DNA of 54,676 bases from Puniceicoccales bacterium (GCA_031278845.1 JAITJQ010000078.1:1-54676); one strand, 5' to 3'. Positions 8,917 to 17,732 are shown, counted from the first letter of the stretch. Program-made: numbers and translations. The notes: generated by a model not told the origin, from the sequence alone.

Positions 8917-10164
8917 ATGTCGGAATCACATCGTATCGTCGTTACGGGCTTGGGGAGTGTAACTTCGCTTGGACATACTGCCTCCACCCTTTGGGATAAC
9001 CTTATCGCAGGTAAAAGTGGAATCGAACGGATTGCTTCCTTCGATCCAGCAATTTATTCCTGTCAGGTCGGTGCAGAAGTGAAAAACTTCAATCCCGAAG
9101 ATTATATGGACGTAAAAGATGCCAAACGAAGCGATCGCTTTACCCATTTCGCTGTCGCCGCTACCCAAAATGCTATCCAAGATGCCGAGTTTGATCTTAA
9201 ACAATTCGATCCTTTCCGCGTCGGCGTCATTATCGGTTCGGGTATCGGCGGCATCGATACCATTCAAAAACAAACCGCACGCTTCCATAATCTCGGCGCA
9301 CTTAGGGTATCACCATTCATGATCCCATCCCTCATCTGTAACATGGCATCGGGGATCGTTGCCATTCAATATGGCTTCAAAGGCCCTAATTTCTCGGCCG
9401 TAACCGCATGTTCCTCCTCAGCCCATACCATCGGCGAAGCTTACCATATGCTTAAACTCGGAAAGGCAGATGCTATTTTCGCCGGAGGAAGCGAAGCGGC
9501 ACTCGTTGGACTCAGTTTTGCCGGATTTTGTATGATGAAGGCAATGTCAACCCACTTCAATGGCGAACCGGAACGGGCTAGTCGCCCCTTCGACGCCCAA
9601 CGGGATGGCTTTGTAATGGGCGAAGGAGCCGGAATCGTACTCCTCGAAACTTTGGAAAGTGCCCTGGCACGCAAAGCAAAAATTTACTGCGAGGTGATCG
9701 GATACGCAGCCAATTGCGACGCCTACCATATTACAAGCCCAGATCCAGAAGGTAGCGGGTTGGCCAATTGCCTAAAAAACTTGCTACACGAATCGGGACT
9801 GCAACCCACCGATGTGGACTACATCAATGCCCACGGTACGTCGACGGAAATGAATGATAAAACCGAAACATTCGCCATTAAACGTGTCTTTAAAGGGGAT
9901 GCAAAAAAAATAAAAATCAGCTCAACAAAAAGCATGACAGGGCATTTATTGGGAGCGGTAGGTGGAATCGAAGCGATTGTTTGTGCCAAAGTCATCGAAA
10001 CGGGCATCATACCCCCAACGATTAATTACGAAAATCCTGATCCGGAGTGCGATTTGGACTACGTCCCCAACCGAGCAATTCGGCAAAATGTAAACGTCGC
10101 GATCAGTGAAAATCTCGGGTTCGGAGGACATAACGCCGCATTGATGTTTAGAAAATATTCATGA
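8917..10164 (+). CDS. fabF: 3-oxoacyl-[ACP] synthase II
   Basis: Condensing enzyme that elongates acyl-ACP by decarboxylating malonyl-ACP. 415 residues from the ATG at 8917, chosen because SHRIVVTGLGSVT is the usual N-terminus; the frame overlaps acpP further upstream. The catalytic triad is visible: cysteine in VTACSSSAH (about residue 164), histidine in NAHGTSTEMND (about 305) and histidine in MTGHLLGAVG (about 342). The acpP-fabF pair is a common arrangement. Its stop overlaps the next start by 4 bp. Confidence 0.94.
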   Translation: MSESHRIVVTGLGSVTSLGHTASTLWDNLIAGKSGIERIASFDPAIYSCQVGAEVKNFNPEDYMDVKDAKRSDRFTHFAVAATQNAIQDAEFDLKQFDPFRVGVIIGSGIGGIDTIQKQTARFHNLGALRVSPFMIPSLICNMASGIVAIQYGFKGPNFSAVTACSSSAHTIGEAYHMLKLGKADAIFAGGSEAALVGLSFAGFCMMKAMSTHFNGEPERASRPFDAQRDGFVMGEGAGIVLLETLESALARKAKIYCEVIGYAANCDAYHITSPDPEGSGLANCLKNLLHESGLQPTDVDYINAHGTSTEMNDKTETFAIKRVFKGDAKKIKISSTKSMTGHLLGAVGGIEAIVCAKVIETGIIPPTINYENPDPECDLDYVPNRAIRQNVNVAISENLGFGGHNAALMFRKYS

Positions 10165-12077
10165 TTCTTCGCCTATTCATCGGTACCATAGGCTCTATCG
10201 TTGCGAAGTTACCCGTTGGTTGTGTCGCATTGCTATGTCAATTTTGGGGACAATTTTTCTTTTTATTTTTCCGACGGAGACGACGGATTATACTTTCGAA
10301 CATCACCCGTGCTTTTCCTGAAAAAACGGAAACGGAATGTAAAATATTAGCGTGGAAAAGTTGTACACGCATGGTTGAATTGGGATTCCTGGCGGTCGCT
10401 CTGCCCTATTTTTCCAAAAAACGGATTCGACGATCATTTCAGTTGGACGATTCGATTGGAGAATTTTTCCGCGAAAAAGTATCAAACGATGGTCCACGGA
10501 TTATCTTACTGCCCCATTTTTCTCAGATGGAGGCGATGACAATCATACCGCTACTGAATGAAGCGGCGAAACAAAATGAAATCGGTGTGATTTACAGGCC
10601 ATTTAAAAGTGGGTCGCTGGAGCAATTTATCCGCAAAACGCGGGAAAAATTTGGCTTAAAACTGCTCGCGCGAGGGAAAGGATTTTTGGAGGCCAAGGAA
10701 ATTTTAAATCGCAATGGAATGGTCGTTATTTTATTTGATCAAAATGCCAATGACTGGGGAGTTCTGTCGACATTTTTCGGACGAATTGCTTCCACAACAC
10801 CCCTTCCTGACCTTTTATATCGGCACTTTCGCTGTCCCATCTACGGCTTGATGCCCCAGCGATTGGGAGTTTTCCAGGCAAAATGTTTCGTAGAACGCCT
10901 CAATGTCAAAGATGCAAATCCTAAAATCCCCGAACATCCTCAAAAATCCGCAGGCGACGATTATTACGTCGCGCATGCAATGAATGCGTGGCTGGAACAA
11001 AAATTATTATCCAATGAAGAAACGTGCTGCGATTGGCTATGGGCACATAACCGCTGGCATACACACGATCAAGGGCACAATTGGCTCAATTTATCGCAGA
11101 AACGTAATGCCATTGACTTTTCGAAAGTAGAAAAAAAATTAAAAATTTTTATTCGCATGCCCAATTGGTTGGGTGACATCATCATGGCCATTCCCCTCGT
11201 GAAAGCTATCTGCCAAGCACGCCCCGATGCGCAAGTAACATTGATGGCGCGATCGCATTTCGTTCAGTTCTTAGAAGATTTACACCTTGGGGATCAGATT
11301 TTACCACTTGCTCCAAAAAGTAAAAAATATTATCAACAGCTCCTTGAATATCGCCGATTGAGGCCTGATTTTCTTGTACGGCTTGTCAATTCGACGACGG
11401 CCGATATCGAAACATTTATTCTGAATGCGACGCATTCGTTTGCGCAACAGTTCCCACAGAAAAAGCGTCCTTGGTTTTCGACGCGTATCTTTATAAATTT
11501 TGACAATTTGGCGAACGTTCACCAGGAAAAAACGACACTATTTTTTGCCCAAGAAATGGGCTATCGGGGCACTTGGGATCTCACGCCCTTCCACTTAAAA
11601 ATCGAACCATCCCATACCGTCGGCCTGATTTGCGGTAGTGAAAATAGTCCAGCCAAACGTTGGCCAACATCCCATTGGATCAACTTTACCGCAATTCTTT
11701 TAGAGCAAACGACTGCTGATATCATCCTTTTCGGAACACCGATGGATGGGGCTATTACACGGGAAATTAAGGATCAATTTCACCATGAAAATCGTGTCAT
11801 CGATCGCGCCGGTAAAACGAATCTCCCCGCACTTGTCGATGAAATTGCGACCTGTAAGCTTGTGATCGGCAATGATACGGGAGGCGTCCACCTCTCCAAT
11901 TTCCTAGGTATCCCAACGGTTGTGCTTTTTGGTCCGACAAATCCCAATAAAATACGCCCTATTTTTGAAGCGCCGGTTTACATTATAAAATCACCGGATA
12001 AAAATCATTTCGCTGCACTGACACCCAATCGGGTTGCTGAAATACTTACAAATCTCAATTTATTTTCTTTATTATAA
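10161..12077 (+). CDS. Fusion: LpxL-type acyltransferase plus ADP-heptose:LPS heptosyltransferase
   Basis: 638 residues made of two LPS enzymes. Residues 1 to about 300 resemble lipid A late acyltransferases (LpxL/HtrB): an N-terminal membrane anchor, ILLPHFSQMEA with the HxxxxE pair (about residue 116), then VILFDQNANDWG. Residues from about 326 resemble GT9 heptosyltransferases (WaaF/RfaF): IRMPNWLGDIIMAIPL at the start and GNDTGGVHLSNFLGIPTVVL near residue 570. It would act on the cytoplasmic face of the inner membrane, joining acylation of lipid A and inner-core assembly in one chain. The ATGA overlap with fabF implies coupled translation. Confidence 0.85.
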   Translation: MILRLFIGTIGSIVAKLPVGCVALLCQFWGQFFFLFFRRRRRIILSNITRAFPEKTETECKILAWKSCTRMVELGFLAVALPYFSKKRIRRSFQLDDSIGEFFREKVSNDGPRIILLPHFSQMEAMTIIPLLNEAAKQNEIGVIYRPFKSGSLEQFIRKTREKFGLKLLARGKGFLEAKEILNRNGMVVILFDQNANDWGVLSTFFGRIASTTPLPDLLYRHFRCPIYGLMPQRLGVFQAKCFVERLNVKDANPKIPEHPQKSAGDDYYVAHAMNAWLEQKLLSNEETCCDWLWAHNRWHTHDQGHNWLNLSQKRNAIDFSKVEKKLKIFIRMPNWLGDIIMAIPLVKAICQARPDAQVTLMARSHFVQFLEDLHLGDQILPLAPKSKKYYQQLLEYRRLRPDFLVRLVNSTTADIETFILNATHSFAQQFPQKKRPWFSTRIFINFDNLANVHQEKTTLFFAQEMGYRGTWDLTPFHLKIEPSHTVGLICGSENSPAKRWPTSHWINFTAILLEQTTADIILFGTPMDGAITREIKDQFHHENRVIDRAGKTNLPALVDEIATCKLVIGNDTGGVHLSNFLGIPTVVLFGPTNPNKIRPIFEAPVYIIKSPDKNHFAALTPNRVAEILTNLNLFSLL

Positions 12078-12093
12078 TTTTTTCGAAAAATTA

Positions 12094-12121
12094 TTGACAT
12101 TTTAAATTCATTTTGTAGCCT
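12094..12121 (+). promoter_or_regulatory. Candidate promoter of the T3SS chaperone gene
   Basis: TTGACA (12094-12099), a 16-nt spacer and TAGCCT (12116-12121). The start codon at 12141 is preceded by AAAAGGA. Confidence 0.35.
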
Positions 12122-12140
12122 TTCGAAAAAGGATAAAAAT

Positions 12141-12641
12141 ATGTCGAGAGATTTAATGGTACAGGTAATCAGTGATTTTGGCCAAGAAATTGGCGCAGAA
12201 CTGGAGGTTGATGACGAAGCCTATTGCTGTTTAGCGGTGGGCGATGAATTTCAAATTCATCTAAAATTCAACGAGCATTTTAATGGAATGATTTTTTACA
12301 CCGAACTCGGTGAAGTCCCCAATATTGGGAGAAAAGAAGTCCTTCGCCACTACGTTATGCAGAATGGGGATATCGAATCTGATAATCTAACATTTTCCTA
12401 CGATGAAGAGAGTAAGCAACTGGGAATGGCACGCCTATTGCCGGTAGAATTTATAAACTTGGATAATTTAAAAAAGATTCTTGAGAAATTTATCGAACGC
12501 TATCAAAAGGAACACGAAGATATGGTACGGTTTTTACAGGGCGAGCTTCCGAAAGATGACATACAATTCGCAGATGATGGTGCCAATAGCGGTGAAGCTA
12601 TGCCAGCCGGCGGCCTAGATCCACAATTTATTCGCATGTGA
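12141..12641 (+). CDS. Class I type III secretion chaperone (CesT/SycE-like)
   Basis: 166 residues, acidic, with the alternating helix and strand pattern of the CesT/Tir chaperone family: an N-terminal helix (LMVQVISDFGQEIGAELEV), strands around YCCLAVGDEFQIHLKF and MIFYTELGEVP, and a long C-terminal helix (LDNLKKILEKFIERYQKEH). Such chaperones keep effectors unfolded near their N-terminus before export. It directly precedes a short Ser/Pro-rich ORF that looks like a broken effector. The extended tail is longer than usual for the family (about 130-150). Confidence 0.7.
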   Translation: MSRDLMVQVISDFGQEIGAELEVDDEAYCCLAVGDEFQIHLKFNEHFNGMIFYTELGEVPNIGRKEVLRHYVMQNGDIESDNLTFSYDEESKQLGMARLLPVEFINLDNLKKILEKFIERYQKEHEDMVRFLQGELPKDDIQFADDGANSGEAMPAGGLDPQFIRM

Positions 12642-12689
12642 TTTTTTATTATTTTATTTTCAATATTCAAAAATATACATAAAAAATAT

Positions 12690-12718
12690 TTGACAAATTT
12701 TCAAAAATAAAAAGAATG
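12690..12718 (+). promoter_or_regulatory. Possible promoter of the Ser/Pro-rich ORF
   Basis: TTGACA at 12690-12695, 48 bp before the ATG at 12738. The element 17 nt downstream (AGAATG) is a poor -10. Confidence 0.3.
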
Positions 12719-12737
12719 AATTGCAGAGGATAAAAAA

Positions 12738-13074
12738 ATGTCAATACCATCATCGTCATCATTACCATTACCATCATTAGATCCCTCAGGCGCTTCAGGA
12801 AAAACATCCGGGAATCCCCCTCCGGATGCACGCATAAGTGGGGCACAAAGAAGGCTTGGCACACCTCCGTCAATACCTGGCAGCCGCCCGCCCGGTTCAT
12901 TATCACCGAGAAAATGCCTATGTGAAGCAATTAAAAATCTTCCTAAGATAAAGTTTATTACGCGGATGGCGCAATGAAGAGGGAAAATTAAAGGCAAAAA
13001 TAGCGAGAGAAAAAGAGGCGAAAGCCGGAATTTGGGAACGGAATTTGGAAAGCGTAAAGCCAAAAAGGAATTGA
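12738..13074 (+). pseudogene. Candidate T3SS effector gene, frameshifted
   Basis: An ATG with AGAGGA 7 bases upstream opens a 79-residue frame that ends at 12977. It starts MSIPSSSSLPLPSLDPS and is rich in Ser, Pro and Gly, like N-terminal secretion signals of T3SS substrates. Just before the stop, the neighbouring frame opens from about 12952 and runs to a TGA at 13072-13074, reading GWRNEEGKLKAKIAREKEA and on to KPKRN, a charged helix that looks coded. One inserted or lost base near 12955-12977 would join them. Position after a chaperone gene fits an effector. The identity is inference. Confidence 0.4.
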
Positions 13075-13514
13075 AACTTTCCGATGGCCGTTTCCAAGAG
13101 AGAACGTTTTCGGCGCAACTTTTTTTCTATCGGAGTATTTTATTCCAAATTGAGTAATTTTTTGTTTTTCCGTTAGGACCAGATAGAGCTTTAAACCAAA
13201 TGTAGTTGTCGTCGAAGAATGTGTCCCATTGGCTACTCCTCGAAAAGTTCGATGCCGGTTCGCGCGTACATTTTCGCAAACCGGGAGGAAGGGGGGATCG
13301 ACCAACAAGAACCTCGATTTTTCCTCCCGTTACGCCAATTGGAAATAATCTAATCAAGCTTGGGGGAATGATTTTCATTTAATCCCCCTAAATCCTTTTG
13401 CCTTTTATTCAGGCCATTTCATTTCGCCATTCGCGTAATAATATTATAACCGAAATTGAGCAAAGGATTCGAGCATTAAAGCCAATAAACAAATATTGAT
13501 ATAGTGGGTGCCGT
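13075..13514. other. Intergenic region with inverted repeats
   Basis: No gene is convincing on either strand, though low-complexity frames are open leftward. CGGGAGGAA (13282-13290) pairs with TTCCTCCCG (13321-13329) across a 30-base loop. GGGGGA (13362-13367) pairs with TCCCCC (13383-13388) with an inner ATGA/TCAT stem, followed by a T-rich stretch, a weak candidate terminator. Confidence 0.4.
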
Positions 13515-13904
13515 ATGTCCCTCAAAAAGCTAAGGGACTTTTTAAAAAGGTCTGATATCAATTCATGGATAAGAGAAGAGGTTAATGAAATAGCAAAGGT
13601 ATTATGTATCAATGGTAGTAGCGAAGATTGGGCTGGGGCTGTTCGACAAATCCAGGAGAACAGATCTGAAAGGAATGATTATGATCATTTCCAGGAGTTT
13701 ATAGAATTTACGAAAAAGTATTATAGAAGGTATGATGCCTCTTTCCCGAGGAGATCCTGCTCGCCTCTTAGGAGTTCTTTGGATATGATGCGTCTTGATT
13801 GGAGAAAAGGCGTTGCGATAGCGTGTCTTTTTAACGCACAAATTCTTTCCAATTTATTCGGAAGGGTAGATGTTTATGTCTATAACGTTAGAACGGAAAA
13901 TTAA
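13515..13904 (+). CDS. Hypothetical protein next to T3SS genes
   Basis: 129 residues, helical and charged, opening MSLKKLRDFLKRSDINSWIR. No family recognised. It lies between the chaperone/effector pair and the sctW operon, and its 3' end overlaps a further small ORF by 29 bp. A T3SS accessory or secreted protein is possible but unproved. A GGGTG sequence precedes the ATG. Confidence 0.45.
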   Translation: MSLKKLRDFLKRSDINSWIREEVNEIAKVLCINGSSEDWAGAVRQIQENRSERNDYDHFQEFIEFTKKYYRRYDASFPRRSCSPLRSSLDMMRLDWRKGVAIACLFNAQILSNLFGRVDVYVYNVRTEN

Positions 13905-14037
13905 AATTTTTGAAATAAGGTATGCTAATGGGCGTCCCTTCGAAAACGAAGTAAACATTGTGAATGCTCGAACGGAAGATGGAAATAACGCTATTTTAGC
14001 CATGCCCAGTGACGATGAAGAAGAAATTGTCCTGTGA
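13876..14037 (+). CDS. Small acidic-tailed hypothetical protein
   Basis: 53 residues from the ATG at 13876, preceded by GGAAGGG at a spacing of about 9; an in-frame ATG at 13870 is the alternative. Reads MSITLERKIKIFEIRYANG and ends with the acidic PSDDEEEIVL. It overlaps the end of the upstream gene in another frame, which suggests coupling. No family recognised. Confidence 0.4.
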   Translation: MSITLERKIKIFEIRYANGRPFENEVNIVNARTEDGNNAILAMPSDDEEEIVL

Positions 14038-14068
14038 AAAGCAATTTTGAAAAGAAAAAATTCAACGA

Positions 14069-14106
14069 TGACCGTAAAAAAGGCCCGTCCTTATCAAAAA
14101 CGGTCA
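14069..14106. terminator. Hairpin between convergent operons
   Basis: TGACCGT (14069-14075) pairs with ACGGTCA (14100-14106), with an inner AAGG/CCTT stem and A- and T-rich tracts. It straddles the stop of the leftward T3SS chaperone gene and lies between convergent genes, so it may serve both. Confidence 0.4.
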
Positions 14107-14480
14107 GCGAATTGTCTCAAACGTGTGGTCGTATCGATGAGCTGATTAATGGCGCCTTCAAGTGATACGGGCGAAAAATCTTCGTTCCGAATCCTGATCG
14201 CCAAACCTAACCGGTCCTCGCCCTGTAAAACAGGATTCATCGTGAAATTGTGCTTCGCTTTCTCTTCGCAAAAAATATATGCCGTCGTAATAAGTTTGAA
14301 ATTTAAAACGGGAAATGCGTTAAGTAGGTAAAGGAAAATGTCAGATCGCTGGATGTCGATAAAAAGTTCACCGGTATTCGTAATCGATAGGTGAAGGATG
14401 CCATGAGTGTTCGTCGTAAAAAGGGGAAGACCCATTTTTTTCCCCATATGTATTAAAGCTTCCGTAATGTGACGTTCCAT
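14094..14480 (-). CDS. Putative type III secretion chaperone
   Basis: 128 residues with the layout of class I secretion chaperones: an N-terminal helix (MERHITEALIHMGKKMGLP), strands (GILHLSITNTGELFIDIQRS), a middle helix and a C-terminal helix (INQLIDTTTRLRQFADRF). It is the third gene of the sctW operon, so it may serve the gatekeeper itself, as SycN/YscB or Scc-type chaperones do elsewhere. AAAGGAAG precedes the ATG. The family call rests on pattern and context only. Confidence 0.55.
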   Translation of the reverse strand: MERHITEALIHMGKKMGLPLFTTNTHGILHLSITNTGELFIDIQRSDIFLYLLNAFPVLNFKLITTAYIFCEEKAKHNFTMNPVLQGEDRLGLAIRIRNEDFSPVSLEGAINQLIDTTTRLRQFADRF

Positions 14481-14798
14481 TTATGAGCTTCCTTTCGCTA
14501 AGAATGCTGACGCAGTAGCCTCCTCTTCCCGTAAAATGAGGGCATCCAGCTTCGTTTGCATAGCCGTAAGCAGCTGCGTCTGCGCTTGATCATCTTTGAA
14601 AAATTTTTGAGGGAGGTTGCGTACGAGTTCGATCGTTTGGTGGAGCGTGTAGATGGCAATCTCTAGATTCTTCGTACTGTCGGGACAAAAAAGATTGATC
14701 AGATTCGTAACCTGCTGGCTACTTACAAATGCTCCCTGTGCGAGCCGGACTAGCTCCCGGGTAGTGGCTAATTGTTCCTTATCGGTCATTTCTTGCAT
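14481..14798 (-). CDS. Hypothetical helical protein in the sctW operon
   Basis: 105 residues, all-helical in appearance, starting MQEMTDKEQLATTRELVRLAQ, with AGGAG 7 bases before the ATG. It sits between sctW and a chaperone-like gene with tight spacing (12 bp after sctW). Position suggests a TyeA-like or co-chaperone partner of SctW, but no diagnostic motif is visible. Confidence 0.5.
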   Translation of the reverse strand: MQEMTDKEQLATTRELVRLAQGAFVSSQQVTNLINLFCPDSTKNLEIAIYTLHQTIELVRNLPQKFFKDDQAQTQLLTAMQTKLDALILREEEATASAFLAKGSS

Positions 14799-14810
14799 AA
14801 AAACTCCTAT

Positions 14811-15872
14811 CTATTTCGGTTGGTCAGAAGATGTAGAAAACATACGGCGAATATTACGTCCCAGGATACCAACATTGTCGTAAATCTGCCCACAAATTTC
14901 GATGCGGAAAAGACCGTCGCGCACATGCCGCAATTCTTCCTTGGAACGCGAGGGATTTGAAGAAGCCATATCGATACCAAAAAGGGCGATCATCGAATCA
15001 ATGTAGGGACGAAAGCTCTCCCGTTTTTTTTCCTGTCGGCGGATAAACGTTTCAAAAACATCGAGCGGATTCGTCATATCTAAGACTTCATCGCGGTAGG
15101 TCGCAGCAAAACTGACGGCGCTTTCCGGCGCACTACCATCGCCATATTGTTGGTTTAAAATGGCAGCAGCCTTCGGAATCAAATTGTAGCCGTCACGGAT
15201 CTCCTTCTTATGTGTTTTTTGTAATAGTTCTCGGGCGCGGAGTAATTGTGTTTTAAAAGCATCACTCCTTTGGAGACTATCTTCCAGGGCTGATAGTTTC
15301 TCGGTCCACCGCATACGTTCGGAATTGGTAAAGCCCATATTAATGGTATGGATTGGTGGATTCGAAAAAAAATCGATCATTTTTTTGACCTGGGCTATCT
15401 CCACTTCAAGGGTTTCCCGTTCGAGCGTATGGGTCGCGAGGGCGTATTCCAGAATATTGTCCTGTTCGGTGACTTCACCAAAATTTTCGGCCACCTTGTA
15501 TAATAAAATGTCGCGAAGGGCGTCCTGATTTTCCTCGTTTTGGTATTCCGGTTTGTACCGTTGGCGCGAGAGGTCCGCATAGACCTCCTTATAATGGCGG
15601 GATTGTTTACCTTGACCGAGGCGTTCGGTGTAGGTTATAAGAATTTTTTCTTTTTCCCGGAAAACCTTTTTGCTGACGATATAGCGCCGAAGGAGCGGTT
15701 CGCGCAATTTTTGTTTCGTTGCCTCAAGTCCCGCAATATTGCTTGCCAATTGGATGGCGGATGGGGAAGAATCTTGGACAATAACGACCGATTGGCCGCG
15801 ATAGGTTCCCTGGACGTTGGTAACCTGACTATTATTGCGCCCACCCCTCTGTACTTTTTTAACCTCTGCCAT
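14811..15872 (-). CDS. sctW: T3SS gatekeeper (YopN/CopN/InvE family)
   Basis: 353 residues. SctW proteins sit at the cytoplasmic export gate and block effector release until host contact. Visible features are an unstructured N-terminus with a likely chaperone-binding stretch (VQGTYRGQSVVIVQDSSPS), then long helices typical of the HrpJ domain (LRDILLYKVAENFGEVTEQ, YALATHTLERETLEVEIAQ) and a C-terminal TyeA-like helical region. It is the first gene of a leftward operon that diverges from sctD. No good ribosome site precedes the ATG, so the start is less certain. Confidence 0.75.
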   Translation of the reverse strand: MAEVKKVQRGGRNNSQVTNVQGTYRGQSVVIVQDSSPSAIQLASNIAGLEATKQKLREPLLRRYIVSKKVFREKEKILITYTERLGQGKQSRHYKEVYADLSRQRYKPEYQNEENQDALRDILLYKVAENFGEVTEQDNILEYALATHTLERETLEVEIAQVKKMIDFFSNPPIHTINMGFTNSERMRWTEKLSALEDSLQRSDAFKTQLLRARELLQKTHKKEIRDGYNLIPKAAAILNQQYGDGSAPESAVSFAATYRDEVLDMTNPLDVFETFIRRQEKKRESFRPYIDSMIALFGIDMASSNPSRSKEELRHVRDGLFRIEICGQIYDNVGILGRNIRRMFSTSSDQPK

Positions 15873-15959
15873 CGCTATAAAACATTCTGCAGATAATGTA
15901 TAAAGCGAAATGGAAATGGCAACTCAAACCGAATGGGTGTGAAATTTTTCTTAAAAACA

Positions 15960-15988
15960 TTGACTCTCACAATTTTTCCCATTAAATC
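15960..15988 (+). promoter_or_regulatory. Candidate promoter of the sctD operon
   Basis: TTGACT (15960-15965), a 17-nt spacer and TAAATC (15983-15988), in the divergent gap between sctW and sctD. The predicted leader before the ATG at 16004 is under 12 nt and has no clear ribosome site. Confidence 0.45.
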
Positions 15989-16003
15989 CGACTCCATCGT
16001 TTG

Positions 16004-17485
16004 ATGGGATTAGTGCTCAAAGTATTGTCGGGACCACACCAAGGGGCGGAATTCGATGTTCCCGACGAAGAGATTGTTATCGGCGCTGCGGACGAGTGTG
16101 ATGTTATTATTAGTGATGTTTTGGTTGCCAATAAGCACGTGAATTTGAAGGTGGTCGATGGCCGTGTTTTTATTACGCCCCTCGAAGGAAATGTTTTCGT
16201 TGCCGGAAAATTATTGCGGGAGCCTTCGGCAATTGATAATTTCCAATTTGTAACCATTGGAGCTACCCATATGATGTTTGGTGAGGGTGAGAATGAGCAA
16301 TGGCAAACCGTTGCCCTGGGCGATTTCCCGGAGTTAGAAAAAGTTGAAGAGGCGGTTTCGATTTTCGCGGAGTCTGCGGAAGGTGTTCAGGAGGTTGTAG
16401 AGAGTGGTGCCGATACTGAGGAAAAGAATGAGGATGGGACGCCAAAGGAAAAAGAATTTGTGGCTGATTCCGCAGCGGCATTAATCGAAACAACGGAGCT
16501 TACCGATCGCGAAAGCAAAAAAGCGAAATTCTTAAGGAAAATTTTTGGTGAACGGCAGCTGACGTGGCGCCAAATCATCGTTCGCTACATTTTGGGTTTT
16601 GTACTGTGTTTAGCCATTGCCTTTGGAGCTTCCATTTCCCTGGTTGTTTTGACTCAGAAGGGACCCGTTCCCGCTCTTCCACAACCCATGGATGTGCGCG
16701 TACAAAAGGCCATCGATGCCCTAAAATTTAAAAATAAAATTAAAGTTTCGAAGCCGATCGGTGATGAACCGGTATCCGTTGTGGGTTATGTGGATAAGAT
16801 GGAGGATTCCGTCGCGGTGAAGTCGGCCCTGAAACCGATTTCGGAAGATATTTCCATCAAGCTTTTGGTTATGGAGAAAGTTTTGAGTAGTGCCATGGAG
16901 ATGGTCAAGGAATCGAAACAAAATATTGTTTTGAAACAGGCGGAAGAATTTGGAGAGTTGATTGCGACCGGGTACGTTAAGAAGGAAGAAGGTTGGACGA
17001 ATCTCAAATCGGAGGTTTCTTCCATTAAGGGAATTACGAACATTAGGGATGAGGTTTTGACGAGAACTTCCATTGTCGAATTGGCTAAAACGGTTCTCGA
17101 ACGCCATAAGTTTAGCGATAAACTGGAAGTTGCAGCCAACGATGAGGGCGTCGAAATCAGCGGTACTATCACCGATGCCGATAAGGATAAGTGGGGGGTA
17201 ACCCGTGAGGATTTCGAAAAGACATTCAAGAAGAAGGCACAGGTTAGTTTTAAAATTGCAGTGTCGACGGATCGCAATTTGACCATTGAGAAATTTTTCG
17301 GCGGAAAGATCGATAGCGTAAACTTCAACAGTCAAGGGTTGGATTGGGTAAATATAAAAGGTGGGACGAAATACTTCCAAGGTTCTGTACTGCCGGGTGG
17401 TTACGTTATCGATCGCGTCGAACAGGACAGTGTCACCATTCGTAATGCCGATGAGGTGATAACACTCGATTTGAACTGGATATGA
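16004..17485 (+). CDS. sctD: T3SS inner-membrane ring protein with FHA domain
   Basis: 493 residues. SctD forms the outer part of the inner-membrane ring of the injectisome. Residues 1-95 form an FHA-like cytoplasmic domain (VLSGPHQGAEFDVPDEEIVI, then NVFVAGKLL). An acidic linker follows to about 170, one membrane segment at about 190-212 (ILGFVLCLAIAFGASISLVV), and a periplasmic part with ring-building BON/PrgH-like repeats to the end. Chlamydial CdsD also combines FHA and periplasmic repeats. First gene of the sctD-E-F-G-I set; the ATG at 16004 follows a TTG. Confidence 0.85.
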   Translation: MGLVLKVLSGPHQGAEFDVPDEEIVIGAADECDVIISDVLVANKHVNLKVVDGRVFITPLEGNVFVAGKLLREPSAIDNFQFVTIGATHMMFGEGENEQWQTVALGDFPELEKVEEAVSIFAESAEGVQEVVESGADTEEKNEDGTPKEKEFVADSAAALIETTELTDRESKKAKFLRKIFGERQLTWRQIIVRYILGFVLCLAIAFGASISLVVLTQKGPVPALPQPMDVRVQKAIDALKFKNKIKVSKPIGDEPVSVVGYVDKMEDSVAVKSALKPISEDISIKLLVMEKVLSSAMEMVKESKQNIVLKQAEEFGELIATGYVKKEEGWTNLKSEVSSIKGITNIRDEVLTRTSIVELAKTVLERHKFSDKLEVAANDEGVEISGTITDADKDKWGVTREDFEKTFKKKAQVSFKIAVSTDRNLTIEKFFGGKIDSVNFNSQGLDWVNIKGGTKYFQGSVLPGGYVIDRVEQDSVTIRNADEVITLDLNWI

Positions 17486-17510
17486 GGTATCCGTAGCGAG
17501 GGCTGGAAAA

Positions 17511-17732
17511 ATGGGGAAAAAAGAACGCATAACGTTAATCGAAATGGAGCGCAAGTTACTCGACGATAAAGATGGCAGCTATCGCCAAGAGTTACTTAAA
17601 AAATTAGCGGAGTATCAGCAATTCGTTAAATCGCGCATAAACAGTGGATTAGATCCCCGCGGATTCGATATTTTTAATAAATTAAAGCAGGCGCTCGAGA
17701 GTGCGAAAGATACGATTATTAATTTTAAATAA
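17511..17732 (+). CDS. sctE: T3SS needle co-chaperone, YscE/PscE/CdsE type
   Basis: 73 residues forming a helical hairpin. The pattern IEMERKLLDDKDGSYRQELL, a second helix starting at about residue 35, and GLDPRGFDIFNKLKQALESA matches the small YscE-family proteins that hold the needle subunit together with SctG. It lies just upstream of the needle gene, where this family is found in Yersinia and Chlamydia. The call relies on pattern plus synteny. Confidence 0.65.
   Translation: MGKKERITLIEMERKLLDDKDGSYRQELLKKLAEYQQFVKSRINSGLDPRGFDIFNKLKQALESAKDTIINFK

Noticed and set aside
12701..13378. Reverse-strand frames of 80-120 residues between the effector remnant and the small genes
   Set aside because: Composition is low-complexity, the frames overlap each other and none has a ribosome site or recognisable domain.
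16721..17554. 277-residue reverse frame opposite sctD
   Set aside because: Antisense to a well-supported T3SS gene with no start signal or family features.
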